DNA of 64,000 bases from assembly GCF_001729485.1 (NCBI RefSeq), contig NZ_CP017157.1, forward strand, positions 2,046,001 to 2,110,000, written 5' to 3'. The stretch comes from Streptomyces lydicus. GTDB taxonomy: Bacteria > Actinomycetota > Actinomycetes > Streptomycetales > Streptomycetaceae. Of this stretch, positions 1 to 7,931 are shown piece by piece (the stretch's first letter is position 1; the number at the start of each line of letters is the position of its first letter). Below the pieces are notes generated by a model. The model was not told the DNA's origin and did no database searches. It worked only from the letters and a program-made list of their open reading frames with translations. A program made the position numbers and the translations under genes.

Positions 1-88
1 GGAACGACCTGCCGCGCGTCGTCAGCCCCCCGAGGGCGGCCCGCAGCCCGCCCGGCTCCGGTGTCGCCTCGCTCCCCCCTCCGTTCAT
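1..88 (-). CDS. DUF58 domain protein, N-terminus only (partial)
   Basis: The ATG lies at 88-86 and overlaps the TGA of the MoxR gene (TGATG), so the two are translationally coupled. Only the first 29 codons are inside the window. They read MNGGGSEATPEPGGLRAALG and then a GLTTRGRSF-type stretch, which is the usual juxtamembrane start of actinobacterial DUF58 proteins. DUF58 proteins are membrane-anchored and carry a vWA-like region; they are habitual operon partners of MoxR ATPases. The function is not known precisely. The assignment rests on the short N-terminus and on the MoxR-DUF58 gene order. Confidence 0.6.
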   Translation of the reverse strand, partial: MNGGGSEATPEPGGLRAALGGLTTRGRSF

Positions 89-1107
89 CACAGCCCCCGT
101 ACCCCCGGCGGCTGCCGGCCGTGGGTCCGCCACGGCTGCGCGGCCGGTTCGGGAACCGGGACCCGGCGCAGGATCTCCAGCACGATCTGTTCGGCGGTGC
201 GGCGGTTCAACTGCGCCTGGGCGGTGGGCAGCAGACGGTGCGCGAGCACCGCCACCGCCAGCGACTGGAGGTCGTCCGGCAGGGCGTACTCCCGCCCCAG
301 CAGCGCCGCGGACGCCTTGGCGGCCCGCACCAGATGCAGGGTCGCCCGCGGGGACGCGCCGAGCCGCAGCTCGGGATGGCTGCGGGTGGCCGCCACCAGG
401 TCGACGGCGTATCTGCGCACCGTGTCGGCGACATGCACCTCGCGCACCGCGTCGATCAGCTTGACGATGTCGTGGGCGTGCGCCACCGGCTGGAGGTCGT
501 CGAGCGGCGAGGCGCCGCCGTGCACGTCCAGCATCTGCAGCTCGGCCGCCGCGCTGGGATAGCCGATCGACACCCGCGCCATGAAGCGGTCCCGCTGCGC
601 CTCGGGGAGCGGATAGGTGCCCTCCATCTCCACCGGGTTCTGGGTGGCGACGACCATGAACGGGCTGGGCAGCTCGTGGGTCTGCCCGTCCATCGTGACC
701 TGGCGCTCCTCCATGGACTCCAGGAGCGCGGACTGGGTCTTGGGCGAGGCGCGGTTGATCTCGTCGCCGATGACGATCTGGGAGAAGATCGCGCCGGGCT
801 TGAACTCGAATTCCCGCCGCTGCTGGTCGAAGATGCTGACGCCGGTGATGTCCGAGGGCAGCAGGTCGGGGGTGAACTGGATGCGCCGCACCGAGCAGTC
901 GATGGAGCGGGCCAGCGCCTTGGCGAGCATGGTCTTGCCGACGCCCGGCACGTCCTCGATCAGCAGGTGCCCCTCGGCCAGCAGCACGGTCAGCGCGAGC
1001 CGTACGACCTCCGGCTTGCCCTCGATGACGCTCTCCACCGACCGGTGCACCCGCTCCGCGGTGGTGGTCAGATCTCCGAGGCTCGCTCGTTCGTCATACG
1101 TCGTCAC
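88..1107 (-). CDS. MoxR-family AAA+ ATPase
   Basis: A 339-residue AAA+ ATPase of the MoxR family. These are thought to act as chaperones that insert metals or cofactors or mature protein complexes, usually together with DUF58/vWA proteins; such a gene follows directly. Visible motifs are Walker A (PGVGKTML, about residues 54-61), Walker B (VIGDEINRASPKTQ), sensor 1 (VVATQNP) and the arginine-finger region (LPEAQRDRFMARV). GTG at 1107 is chosen because AGGAGGG lies a few bases upstream; the frame stays open further upstream but has no family resemblance there. Client and role in this organism are unknown. Confidence 0.9.
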   Translation of the reverse strand: MTTYDERASLGDLTTTAERVHRSVESVIEGKPEVVRLALTVLLAEGHLLIEDVPGVGKTMLAKALARSIDCSVRRIQFTPDLLPSDITGVSIFDQQRREFEFKPGAIFSQIVIGDEINRASPKTQSALLESMEERQVTMDGQTHELPSPFMVVATQNPVEMEGTYPLPEAQRDRFMARVSIGYPSAAAELQMLDVHGGASPLDDLQPVAHAHDIVKLIDAVREVHVADTVRRYAVDLVAATRSHPELRLGASPRATLHLVRAAKASAALLGREYALPDDLQSLAVAVLAHRLLPTAQAQLNRRTAEQIVLEILRRVPVPEPAAQPWRTHGRQPPGVRGL

Positions 1108-1299
1108 TCGGCCCTCCTCGGCCCTGTACTGCGGGCCGATGCCCCCTCTGCGGACCCGGCCCCTCCCCGAAAGCGCCGAGCCCGGCCACGGCCGGGACGA
1201 CGTCACCCACGCATTCTTGCTGCCCGCGCGGCCTCGCGTCATGGCCTGTGGATAACTCACAAGGTTCCGGCCGGGCCTTCCCGGCGAACCCGGCTTTTC

Positions 1300-1330
1300 G
1301 GGCCGGCCCGTGCGTCAGCCGGGCCGGCCC
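1300..1330 (-). terminator. Possible hairpin downstream of carbonic anhydrase
   Basis: Two copies of the self-complementary GGGCCGGCCC (1300-1309 and 1321-1330) can pair across an 11-nt loop, immediately after the stop of the carbonic anhydrase on the minus strand. There is no T-tract, as is common for actinobacterial terminators. This is a structural inference only. Confidence 0.35.
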
Positions 1331-1336
1331 CGCAGG

Positions 1337-1897
1337 TCAGGCCCGGGCGTCGATCTCCCGCAGCAGACCCGTCTTCACGTCGAAGACGAAACCGCGGACG
1401 TCGTCGGTGTGCAGCAGGAAGGGCGAGGTGCGCACCCGCTCCATGGACTGCCGTACGTCCTCGTCGAGGTCCTTGAACGCCTCGACCGCCCAGGTCGGAC
1501 GCTGACCGACCTCCGCCGCCAGGTCGTGCCGGAAGTCCTCGGTCAGGCTGAGCAGTCCGCATCCGGTGTGGTGGATGAGGACGACCGAGCGGGTGCCGAG
1601 CGCGCGCTGGCTGATGGTCAGGGAACGGATGATGTCGTCGGTCACCACACCGCCCGCGTTGCGGATGGTGTGGCAGTCGCCGAGCTCGAGACCGAGGGCG
1701 GCGTGCAGGTCGATACGGGCGTCCATGCAGGACACCACGGCGACCTTGCGGACCGGCCGGGCATCCATTCCGGGGTCCGTGAAATCGGCGGCATAGCGCT
1801 GGTTCGCCTCGACGAGACGATCGGTGACCGTCTCCCCGGTGCGGTCCACGGCGCTGTCGGCGGACGGGGGCAGCGGCTGCGACGCAGGTATGGGCAT
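1337..1897 (-). CDS. Beta-class carbonic anhydrase
   Basis: Interconverts CO2 and bicarbonate in the cytoplasm. The protein has 186 residues. The zinc ligands of the beta class are visible as Cys57 in SCMDARID, His110 and Cys113 in HHTGCG, with the Asp59/Arg61 dyad after the first Cys and the RNAGG motif around residues 79-83. ATG at 1897 gives a length typical of the short actinobacterial beta-CA group. No strong ribosome binding site is seen, so initiation is less certain. It is separated from moxR by 229 bp and from the dcw cluster by a long divergent gap, so it is probably transcribed alone. Biochemical activity is inferred from conserved residues. Confidence 0.88.
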   Translation of the reverse strand: MPIPASQPLPPSADSAVDRTGETVTDRLVEANQRYAADFTDPGMDARPVRKVAVVSCMDARIDLHAALGLELGDCHTIRNAGGVVTDDIIRSLTISQRALGTRSVVLIHHTGCGLLSLTEDFRHDLAAEVGQRPTWAVEAFKDLDEDVRQSMERVRTSPFLLHTDDVRGFVFDVKTGLLREIDARA

Positions 1898-2067
1898 GCA
1901 TTCAAGGTAATAGTTCAGCGCGCTTTCGGCTGCACAGCAGGCCGGGCATAGGGGGCAACATCACTCCTTGTGAGGTAATGCACAGGCCCGCGCGCCCCGC
2001 CGTCCGGGTGAGCCGCCCGCCGAAATGCCCCTCGAAAAGCCGTCGCAGGACGCGCGCGACCAGTTGA

Positions 2068-2095
2068 TTGACCGGGACAGCCGGTGGACTAAAGT
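2068..2095 (+). promoter_or_regulatory. Candidate sigma70-type promoter for the dcw operon
   Basis: TTGACC (2068-2073), 16 nt, TAAAGT (2090-2095) matches the vegetative consensus well and points at the rsmH-ftsL-ftsI operon. The -10 hexamer lies inside the GTGG repeat array described separately, so a protein bound there would block or reshape initiation. The transcript would carry a leader of about 220 nt before the first possible start codon. Confidence 0.5.
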
Positions 2096-2107
2096 GGCGC
2101 GAAGTGG
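2084..2107 (+). promoter_or_regulatory. Triple GTGG direct repeat, MraZ-box-like
   Basis: GTGG occurs at 2084-2087, 2094-2097 and 2104-2107, exactly one helical turn (10 bp) apart. The last two repeats have the context AAAGTGG and GAAGTGGGA. MraZ, the repressor found at the head of many dcw clusters, binds TGGGN-type direct repeats with 5-bp spacers, that is a 10-bp period. The array sits on the dcw promoter candidate, where such an operator is expected. No mraZ gene is visible between the carbonic anhydrase and rsmH, so the binding protein would have to be encoded elsewhere. Confidence 0.5.
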
Positions 2108-2320
2108 GAGGCGTGACGCTCTCCTTGGATACCGGATTCCTCGCGTGCGCGCACCGTACGTACGGCTCGGCCTCCTCCCGCTCCCATGGCTTTCCGACGT
2201 CACTTCCCCGTCGCCGGAGGGCCACTTCCCCTTCAGAGCGGGCGGGGACCGAGCGGTACGTGCGGCACCCCCCAGCCAGCGGCCGGGGACCCACCCGCCG
2301 CCCCAGCATTCGGAAGGCAT
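2108..2320 (+). other. Untranslated leader of the dcw operon, no gene seen
   Basis: Together with 1898-2083 this makes a 423-bp gap without a convincing gene. Open frames here lack codon bias and recognisable domains, and none resembles MraZ. The segment probably forms the 5' untranslated region downstream of the promoter candidate at 2068-2095. Confidence 0.45.
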
Positions 2321-2404
2321 ATGAGCGAGCGCAGCGAGCGAATCGGAAAGAGGTGCGCGCTCTGCGAAGGCAAGCCCGCCGAACGCAGTGAGGCCGGCGC
2401 ATGA
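2321..2404 (+). CDS. Possible 27-residue leader peptide coupled to rsmH
   Basis: An ATG at 2321 preceded by GGAAGG (2312-2317, unusually close at 3 nt) opens a 27-codon frame. Its TGA at 2402-2404 overlaps the rsmH ATG (ATGA), the classic geometry of translational coupling. The peptide begins [18 protein letters not shown], has one CALC pair and repeats the motif ERSE near its end. The DNA beginning GAGCGAGCGCAGCGAGCG resembles a short motif that I recall as recurring near starts of Streptomyces genes, so this may be a repeat element rather than a selected peptide. No function can be assigned. Base composition does not decide the question because the frame is too short. Confidence 0.35.
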   Translation: MSERSERIGKRCALCEGKPAERSEAGA

Positions 2405-3369
2405 GCAGCAACACCCGCCACGTACCCGTCATGCTCCAGCGGTGCCTGGACATGCTCGCCCCGGCGCTCGCCGAGCCCGGCGCGGTCGTCGTCGACTGCA
2501 CGCTCGGCCTCGGGGGCCACAGCGAGGCGCTGCTCTCCACGTTCCCCGCGGCCCGGCTGATCGCCCTCGACCGCGACCCGGCCGCCCTGAAGCTCGCCGG
2601 GGAACGGCTCGCACCGTACGGCGAGCGCGCCACCCTGGTGCACGCCGTCTACGACGAGCTCCCCGAGGTCCTCGACCGGCTCGCGACCCCGCGCGTCCAG
2701 GGCGTCCTGTTCGACCTCGGCGTCTCGTCCATGCAGCTCGACGAGGCCGACCGCGGATTCGCATACGCCCAGGACGCCCCGCTGGACATGCGGATGGACC
2801 AGAGCACCGGCATCAGCGCCGCCGACGTCCTCAACACCTACGCCCCCGGTGAGCTGGTCCGCATCCTGCGCTCCTACGGAGAGGAGAAGCAGGCCAAGCG
2901 GATCGTCGAGGCGGTCGTCCGCGAACGCGCCAAGGAGCCGTTCACGAACAGCGCCCGGCTGGTCGAGCTGATCCGCGACGCGCTGCCGCAGGCCGCCAAG
3001 CGCACCGGAGGCAACCCCGCCAAGCGCACCTTCCAGGCGCTGCGCATCGAGGTGAACGGCGAGCTGGCGAGCGTGGAGCGCGCCGTCCCGGCCGCCGTCA
3101 AGGCGCTGGCGGTCGGCGGCCGGATCGCCGTGCTCTCGTACCACTCCCTGGAGGACCGCCTGGTCAAGCAGGTCTTCGCGGCCGGTGCGAGCAACACCGC
3201 GCCGGCCGGCCTGCCGGTCGTGCCCGAGCGCTACCAGCCGCGGCTCAAGCTGCTGACCCGCGGTGCGGAACTCCCCACGGAGGAGGAGATCGCCGAGAAC
3301 CGCCGCGCCGCCCCCGCCCGGCTGCGCGGCGCGGAGCGGATCCGCGAGGACGTCGAGGGCCTCGCGTGA
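2401..3369 (+). CDS. rsmH: 16S rRNA (cytosine1402-N4)-methyltransferase RsmH
   Basis: Methylates N4 of C1402 in the decoding centre of 16S rRNA using S-adenosylmethionine. The 322-residue protein starts [15 protein letters not shown], the family-typical HxPVM opening. It has the SAM-binding stretch [10 protein letters not shown] near residue 38, then [12 protein letters not shown] and the C-terminal [12 protein letters not shown], all MraW/RsmH hallmarks. It is the first recognised gene of the dcw operon. A GTGAGG sequence lies 7 nt before the ATG, and the start overlaps the stop of the upstream short frame. It overlaps ftsL by GTGA. Confidence 0.97.
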   Translation: MSSNTRHVPVMLQRCLDMLAPALAEPGAVVVDCTLGLGGHSEALLSTFPAARLIALDRDPAALKLAGERLAPYGERATLVHAVYDELPEVLDRLATPRVQGVLFDLGVSSMQLDEADRGFAYAQDAPLDMRMDQSTGISAADVLNTYAPGELVRILRSYGEEKQAKRIVEAVVRERAKEPFTNSARLVELIRDALPQAAKRTGGNPAKRTFQALRIEVNGELASVERAVPAAVKALAVGGRIAVLSYHSLEDRLVKQVFAAGASNTAPAGLPVVPERYQPRLKLLTRGAELPTEEEIAENRRAAPARLRGAERIREDVEGLA

Positions 3370-4028
3370 GAGGCCAGGGGCGGCCGCGCGGCAGGCAGAA
3401 GCGGCTCTCCGCGCTGTTCCCCGCCGCCACCGCCCCCGGCACCGCGGCCCGCGCACCCTTCGTGCTGCTCATCGTGGTCCTGCTCGGCTCCGGGCTGATC
3501 ACCCTGCTGCTGCTCAACTCCGCGCTCAACCAAGGGTCGTTCGAGCTCAGCAAGCTGGAGCGGAAGACCGACGAGCTGACCGACGAACAGCAGGCGCTGC
3601 AGCAGGAGGTGGACGCCTACTCCGCCCCGGGTGCCCTGGAGCGCCGGGCCCGCCGGCTGGGGATGGTGCCCGGCGGCGCCCCGGTGTTCCTGCTGCCGGA
3701 CGGCAGGGTGCTCGGCAAACCGGGCGTGGCCACGTCCGACGGCGCGCCGCTGAGCAGCTCCGCCGCGCCCTCGGCGTCCGCGCTGCTGGGCACGGCCGCC
3801 CTGGGCGCGCCGTCCGGCCCGTCCGCCGCGGCGTCGGCCGCGGTCGCGCCGCCCTCCGTCCGGCCCCCGGCCCCCGCCTCGTCCGCCACTCTCGGCCCGC
3901 AGAGCACACCGGCCCCTGCCGCCGCACCCGGCCGTCCGGGCCCGCCGGCCCCCGCCGCCCCTCGCGCCGCGCGCGGAGCCGGCGCCCCCACCGCCCCCGC
4001 GCCTTCCCCGACGACCTCCGGCAGGTGA
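3366..4028 (+). CDS. ftsL: Cell division protein FtsL-like, with long low-complexity tail
   Basis: Small bitopic divisome protein between rsmH and ftsI, the normal ftsL position. It has a basic cytoplasmic N-terminus, one membrane span at about residues 31-52, and a short coiled coil ([20 protein letters not shown]) at about 60-83. [24 protein letters not shown] stretch, typical of actinobacterial FtsL/septum-initiator proteins, follows. Residues ~120-220 are an Ala/Pro/Ser-rich tail without predicted structure, making the protein about twice the length of a minimal FtsL. GTG at 3366 overlaps the rsmH TGA. It is expected to complex with FtsQ and a DivIC-type partner and act with FtsW/FtsI. 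Confidence 0.85.
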   Translation: MRGQGRPRGRQKRLSALFPAATAPGTAARAPFVLLIVVLLGSGLITLLLLNSALNQGSFELSKLERKTDELTDEQQALQQEVDAYSAPGALERRARRLGMVPGGAPVFLLPDGRVLGKPGVATSDGAPLSSSAAPSASALLGTAALGAPSGPSAAASAAVAPPSVRPPAPASSATLGPQSTPAPAAAPGRPGPPAPAAPRAARGAGAPTAPAPSPTTSGR

Positions 4029-4035
4029 CCGCGGC

Positions 4036-6045
4036 ATGACCGAGCCCAGGGACCCCCGCCGGGTGCCGCGCCCCGCCCAGCGTGGCGGGCAGCCCCCGGG
4101 CCGCACCGGCCGCCCGCCCGCCGCCAAGCGCCCGGCTCCCGGACGCGGCGCCCCCCGGCCCGGGGCCCGCCGCCCCGGCCCCCGGCCCCCGCGGCCCCGC
4201 TCCGGAGCCCCGGCGCTGCGCCTCGGCAGCCCGCGCCCCCGGCTGCGGCTGGTCTCCCTCGGGCTGACGCTGATCATGCTGATCTTCGTCGTACGGCTCT
4301 TCCAGGTGCAGGCCGTCGACGCCGGGGCGTTCGCCGCCAAGGCCAACGAGAACCGCTACGTACCGGTCAAGCTGGCCGCCGAGCGCGGTGCGCTCACCGA
4401 CCGCAACGGCGTGGACCTGGCCACCACCGTGGACGCGTACGACATCACCGCCGACCCCAGCCTCCTGGCGCCCGGCAAGACCAGGACCGACGACGCCCCG
4501 CAGCGCGCCGCCGCCCTGCTCGCGCCGATCCTCCACGAGGACCGGGCGACCCTGGCCGAGAAGCTCGACCAGCCCAAGGTGCGCTACGTCCTGCTCGCCC
4601 GGCAGCAGACCCCGCAGGTCTGGAAGCGGATCAAGGACCTCCGCAAGACCCTCGACGCCCGGGCCGCCGCCGCCCCCAAGAGCGCACCCCGCCCCGACGT
4701 CCTGACCGGGATCTTCGCCGACAAGCACAGCAAGCGCCTTTACCCCAACAAGGACCTCGCCTCCGGCGTCCTCGGCTTCGTCAACGGCGCGGGCAAGGGC
4801 GGCGGCGGCCTGGAGGCGCTGCTGAACAAGCAGCTGGCCGGCCGGGACGGCAAGCTCGTCTACGCCCAGTCCGGCGGCCGCCGGGTGCCCACCGCCGACA
4901 CCCAGGAGCACCCCGCCGTCCCCGGCACCGACGTGGAGCTGACCCTCGACCGCGACATCCAGTGGGCGGCACAGCAGGCCATCACCGACCAGGTCGCCAA
5001 GTCCGGCGCCGACCGGGGCTACGTCGTCGTCCAGGACACCCGCACCGGCGAGATCCTGGCGCTGGCCAACGCCCCCGCCTTCGACCCCAACGACCTCGCG
5101 AAGTCCGACCCGGAGGCGCTGGGCAACGCGGCCCTCTCCGACGCCTTCGAGCCGGGCTCCACCAGCAAGGTCATGTCGATGGCCGCCGTACTGGAGGAGG
5201 GCGTCGCCACCCCGTCCACCCGGGTCACCGTCCCCAACCGGCTGCACCGCGGCGACCGGCTCTTCGCGGACGACGTCGACCACGCGACCTGGCACCTGAC
5301 GCTCAACGGCGTACTCGCCAAGTCCAGCAACATCGGAACGATCCTGGCGACCGGCCAGCTCGGCCGCACCCAGCCCCAAGCCAACCAGGTCCTGTACTCA
5401 TACCTGCGCAAATTCGGCATCGGCAAGCCGACCGGGCTGGGCTTCCCGGGGGAGACCGACGGCATCCTGGCCAAGCCGCAGGACTGGAACACCTCGCAGC
5501 AGTACACGATCCCGTTCGGCCAGGGGCTGTCCCTCAACGCCGTACAGGCCGCCTCCGTCTACTCCACGATCGCCAACGGCGGCGAGCGCGTCGCCCCCAC
5601 GCTGGTCCGCGGCACCACCGGGCCGGACGGCCACTACGCGCCGGCCCCCCGCCCCGCGAGGAACCGCGTGGTCAGCCCGAAGACCGCGCGCACCCTCGCC
5701 ACCATGCTGGAATCCGTCGTCGACGACGAGGAGGGCACCGGGGCGAAGGCGAAGATCGACGGCTACCGGGTCGGCGGCAAGACCGGCACGTCCAACCGGG
5801 TGGACCCCAAGACCGGCCGCTACCGTGGCTACACCGCCTCCTTCGCGGGCTTCGCGCCCGCCGACAAGCCCAGGATCACGGTCTACTGCGCCGTACAGAA
5901 CCCCACCAAGGGCAGCTACTTCGGCGGCCAGGTCTGCGGCCCGATCTACCAGCAGGTCATGGCGTTCGCGCTGAAGACCCTGCAGGTCCCGCCGACCGGT
6001 GCGCAGCCCCCGCGGCTGCCGGTCACCTTCACGCCAGGCCAATGA
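4036..6045 (+). CDS. ftsI: Septal penicillin-binding transpeptidase FtsI (PBP3 class)
   Basis: Class B penicillin-binding protein that cross-links septal peptidoglycan. The 669-residue sequence has a ~70-residue Arg/Pro/Gly-rich cytoplasmic tail, one membrane anchor at about 72-92, a dimerisation domain, and the transpeptidase domain. The catalytic motifs are SxxK as STSK (Ser375), SSN at about 430 and KTG at about 582. The gene lies 7 bp behind ftsL and just before murE, and forms the septal synthase with FtsW, encoded in the same cluster. The long basic proline-rich tail is longer than in most bacteria; its role is unknown. Confidence 0.97.
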   Translation: MTEPRDPRRVPRPAQRGGQPPGRTGRPPAAKRPAPGRGAPRPGARRPGPRPPRPRSGAPALRLGSPRPRLRLVSLGLTLIMLIFVVRLFQVQAVDAGAFAAKANENRYVPVKLAAERGALTDRNGVDLATTVDAYDITADPSLLAPGKTRTDDAPQRAAALLAPILHEDRATLAEKLDQPKVRYVLLARQQTPQVWKRIKDLRKTLDARAAAAPKSAPRPDVLTGIFADKHSKRLYPNKDLASGVLGFVNGAGKGGGGLEALLNKQLAGRDGKLVYAQSGGRRVPTADTQEHPAVPGTDVELTLDRDIQWAAQQAITDQVAKSGADRGYVVVQDTRTGEILALANAPAFDPNDLAKSDPEALGNAALSDAFEPGSTSKVMSMAAVLEEGVATPSTRVTVPNRLHRGDRLFADDVDHATWHLTLNGVLAKSSNIGTILATGQLGRTQPQANQVLYSYLRKFGIGKPTGLGFPGETDGILAKPQDWNTSQQYTIPFGQGLSLNAVQAASVYSTIANGGERVAPTLVRGTTGPDGHYAPAPRPARNRVVSPKTARTLATMLESVVDDEEGTGAKAKIDGYRVGGKTGTSNRVDPKTGRYRGYTASFAGFAPADKPRITVYCAVQNPTKGSYFGGQVCGPIYQQVMAFALKTLQVPPTGAQPPRLPVTFTPGQ

Positions 6046-6152
6046 AATCGAGGCAATCCCGCCGTGACGACGATCACCCCCGACGGCACCCCGGAGCCGC
6101 ACGACCGCACCTCCCCAGGGCCCTCACTTCGCCCCGGGCCCGTTCAGCCCGG

Positions 6153-6158
6153 TACGCT
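6153..6158 (+). promoter_or_regulatory. -10-like TACGCT before murE start
   Basis: TACGCT fits the actinobacterial -10 pattern TANNNT and ends 7 nt before the GTG at 6166. That is the spacing at which transcription would begin on the start codon, giving a leaderless murE mRNA inside the operon. No clear -35 box is seen. Confidence 0.4.
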
Positions 6159-6165
6159 CACCGCC

Positions 6166-7869
6166 GTGTCACACGCTGATCAGTCCCCGAAAGCCCAGCG
6201 CGCGCAGAAGGGCGGCCCCGGCAAATATCCGGGAGCGCCGCGCCCTGAACAGGTCCGCCCCACCCCCTTGGCCGACCTCGCCGAGCAGCTGGGAACCCCG
6301 GCCCCCGCGGCGGCCCACGCCGAGGTCGCCGTCACCGGCATCACCCACGACTCGCGGGCGGTCCGCCCCGGCGACGTCTACGCCGCGCTGCCCGGTGCCC
6401 GTCTGCACGGCGCCGACTTCGTCGCGCAGGCCGCCGATCTCGGCGCCGCGGCGATCCTGACCGACCCGTCGGGTGCCGACCGCGCCACCGCGACCGGCCT
6501 GCCGGTCCTGGTCGTGGACAACCCCCGCGCGCGGATGGGCGCCCTGGCCGTCTCGATCTACGGCGCCCCGGGCGAGGATCTGCTGCAGATCGGCATCACC
6601 GGCACCTCCGGCAAGACCACCACCGCCTACCTCATCGAGGGCGGGCTGCGGGCTGCCGCCGCGAAGCGCTCCGAAGAGGGGGGCCTGCGCGAAGCGCAGA
6701 CCGACCAGGGCGGTGGCGGGCGACGGGCGGGCGGCCTGACCGGCCTGATCGGCACCGTGGAGACCCGCATCGGCGGGGAGCGCATCAAGTCCGAGCGCAC
6801 CACCCCCGAGGCCACCGACCTCCAGGCGCTCTTCGCGGTGATGCGCGAGCGCGGCGTCCGCGCCGTCGCCATGGAGGTCTCCAGCCACGCCCTGGTCCTG
6901 GGCCGGGTCGACGGCTGCGTCTTCGACGTCGCGATCTTCAACAACCTCAGCCCGGAGCACATGGAGTTCCACTCCGGCATGGAGGACTACTTCCAGGCCA
7001 AGGCCCAGCTGTTCACCAAGGCCCGCAGCCGGGCCGGCGTGGTCAACCTCGACGACGAGTACGGCAAGCGGCTGGCCGCCGGCGAGTCCGAGGTCCCGGT
7101 CACCACCTTCTCCGCGGAGGGCCACCCCGACGCGGACTGGCGCGCCTCCGACGTCGAGGTCGGCGCGCTCGGCTCGACCTTCACCGTGCACGGCCCGGGC
7201 GGGCAGACGCTGAGCGCCGCCTCCCCGATCGCCGGCCCGTTCAACGTCGCCAACGCGCTCGCCGCGATCGTCTCGCTGGTCGTCGCCGGGGTGGACCCGC
7301 AGACCGCGGCCGACGGCGTCGCCGCGGTGCCCGGCGTCCCCGGCCGTCTGGAGCGGGTCGACGCCGGCCAGCCGTACCTGGCGGTCGTCGACTACGCCCA
7401 CAAGACCGACGCCGTCGAATCGGTTCTGCGCGCCCTGCGCAAGGTCACCGCCGGCAAGCTGCACGCCGTGCTCGGCTGCGGCGGCGACCGCGACCCGCAC
7501 AAGCGCGGCCCCATGGGCGCCGCGGTGGCCCGCCTCGCCGACACGGCCATCCTGACCTCCGACAACCCGCGCGGCGAGGACCCGCTCGCGATCCTCGCCA
7601 CCATGCTGGCGGGCGCCGCGGAGGTGCCGATCCACGAACGCGGCACGGTCCTCGTCGAGGAGGAGCGGGCCGCCGCCATCGCCGCGGCCGTCGCCCGCGC
7701 CGAGCCCGGCGACACCGTGATCATCGCGGGCAAGGGCCACGAGCAGGGCCAGGACATCGCCGGGGTGGTCCGCCCCTTCGACGACCGCCAGGTACTGCGC
7801 GATGCCATCGAGGGCTCTCTGAAGTCACAGCAGTCGCAAGCGTCACCGCACCCGAACCACCAGGGATGA
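6166..7869 (+). CDS. murE: UDP-MurNAc-tripeptide synthetase MurE
   Basis: Adds diaminopimelate to UDP-MurNAc-L-Ala-D-Glu in the cytoplasm. Visible are the ATP loop GTSGKTTTAY (from residue 146), EVSSHAL, and DNPRGEDP, the diaminopimelate-selecting motif. With GTG at 6166 the protein has 567 residues; a GTG at 6064 in the same frame would add 34. I prefer 6166 because a TANNNT box precedes it by 7 nt, and the extra stretch looks like spacer, but both are possible. An unusual Gly/Arg-rich insertion of about 25 residues (165-189) separates the P-loop helix from the LTGLIGTVETRIG strand; most MurE proteins have only a few residues there. Confidence 0.95.
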   Translation: MSHADQSPKAQRAQKGGPGKYPGAPRPEQVRPTPLADLAEQLGTPAPAAAHAEVAVTGITHDSRAVRPGDVYAALPGARLHGADFVAQAADLGAAAILTDPSGADRATATGLPVLVVDNPRARMGALAVSIYGAPGEDLLQIGITGTSGKTTTAYLIEGGLRAAAAKRSEEGGLREAQTDQGGGGRRAGGLTGLIGTVETRIGGERIKSERTTPEATDLQALFAVMRERGVRAVAMEVSSHALVLGRVDGCVFDVAIFNNLSPEHMEFHSGMEDYFQAKAQLFTKARSRAGVVNLDDEYGKRLAAGESEVPVTTFSAEGHPDADWRASDVEVGALGSTFTVHGPGGQTLSAASPIAGPFNVANALAAIVSLVVAGVDPQTAADGVAAVPGVPGRLERVDAGQPYLAVVDYAHKTDAVESVLRALRKVTAGKLHAVLGCGGDRDPHKRGPMGAAVARLADTAILTSDNPRGEDPLAILATMLAGAAEVPIHERGTVLVEEERAAAIAAAVARAEPGDTVIIAGKGHEQGQDIAGVVRPFDDRQVLRDAIEGSLKSQQSQASPHPNHQG

Positions 7870-7931
7870 CACACCGCCATGCGCGCACAATCCTTCCGCC
7901 GTCACCGCCGGTCCCGGGCCGGAGGTGACCT

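Noticed and set aside
1247..1255. DnaA box as part of a replication origin
   Set aside because: Only one box is present, without clustering, AT-rich DNA or dnaA/dnaN nearby.
2068..2391. A possible remnant mraZ between the GTGG repeats and rsmH
   Set aside because: The frames in this stretch show no SpoVT-AbrB-like motif and the space is shorter than an intact mraZ.
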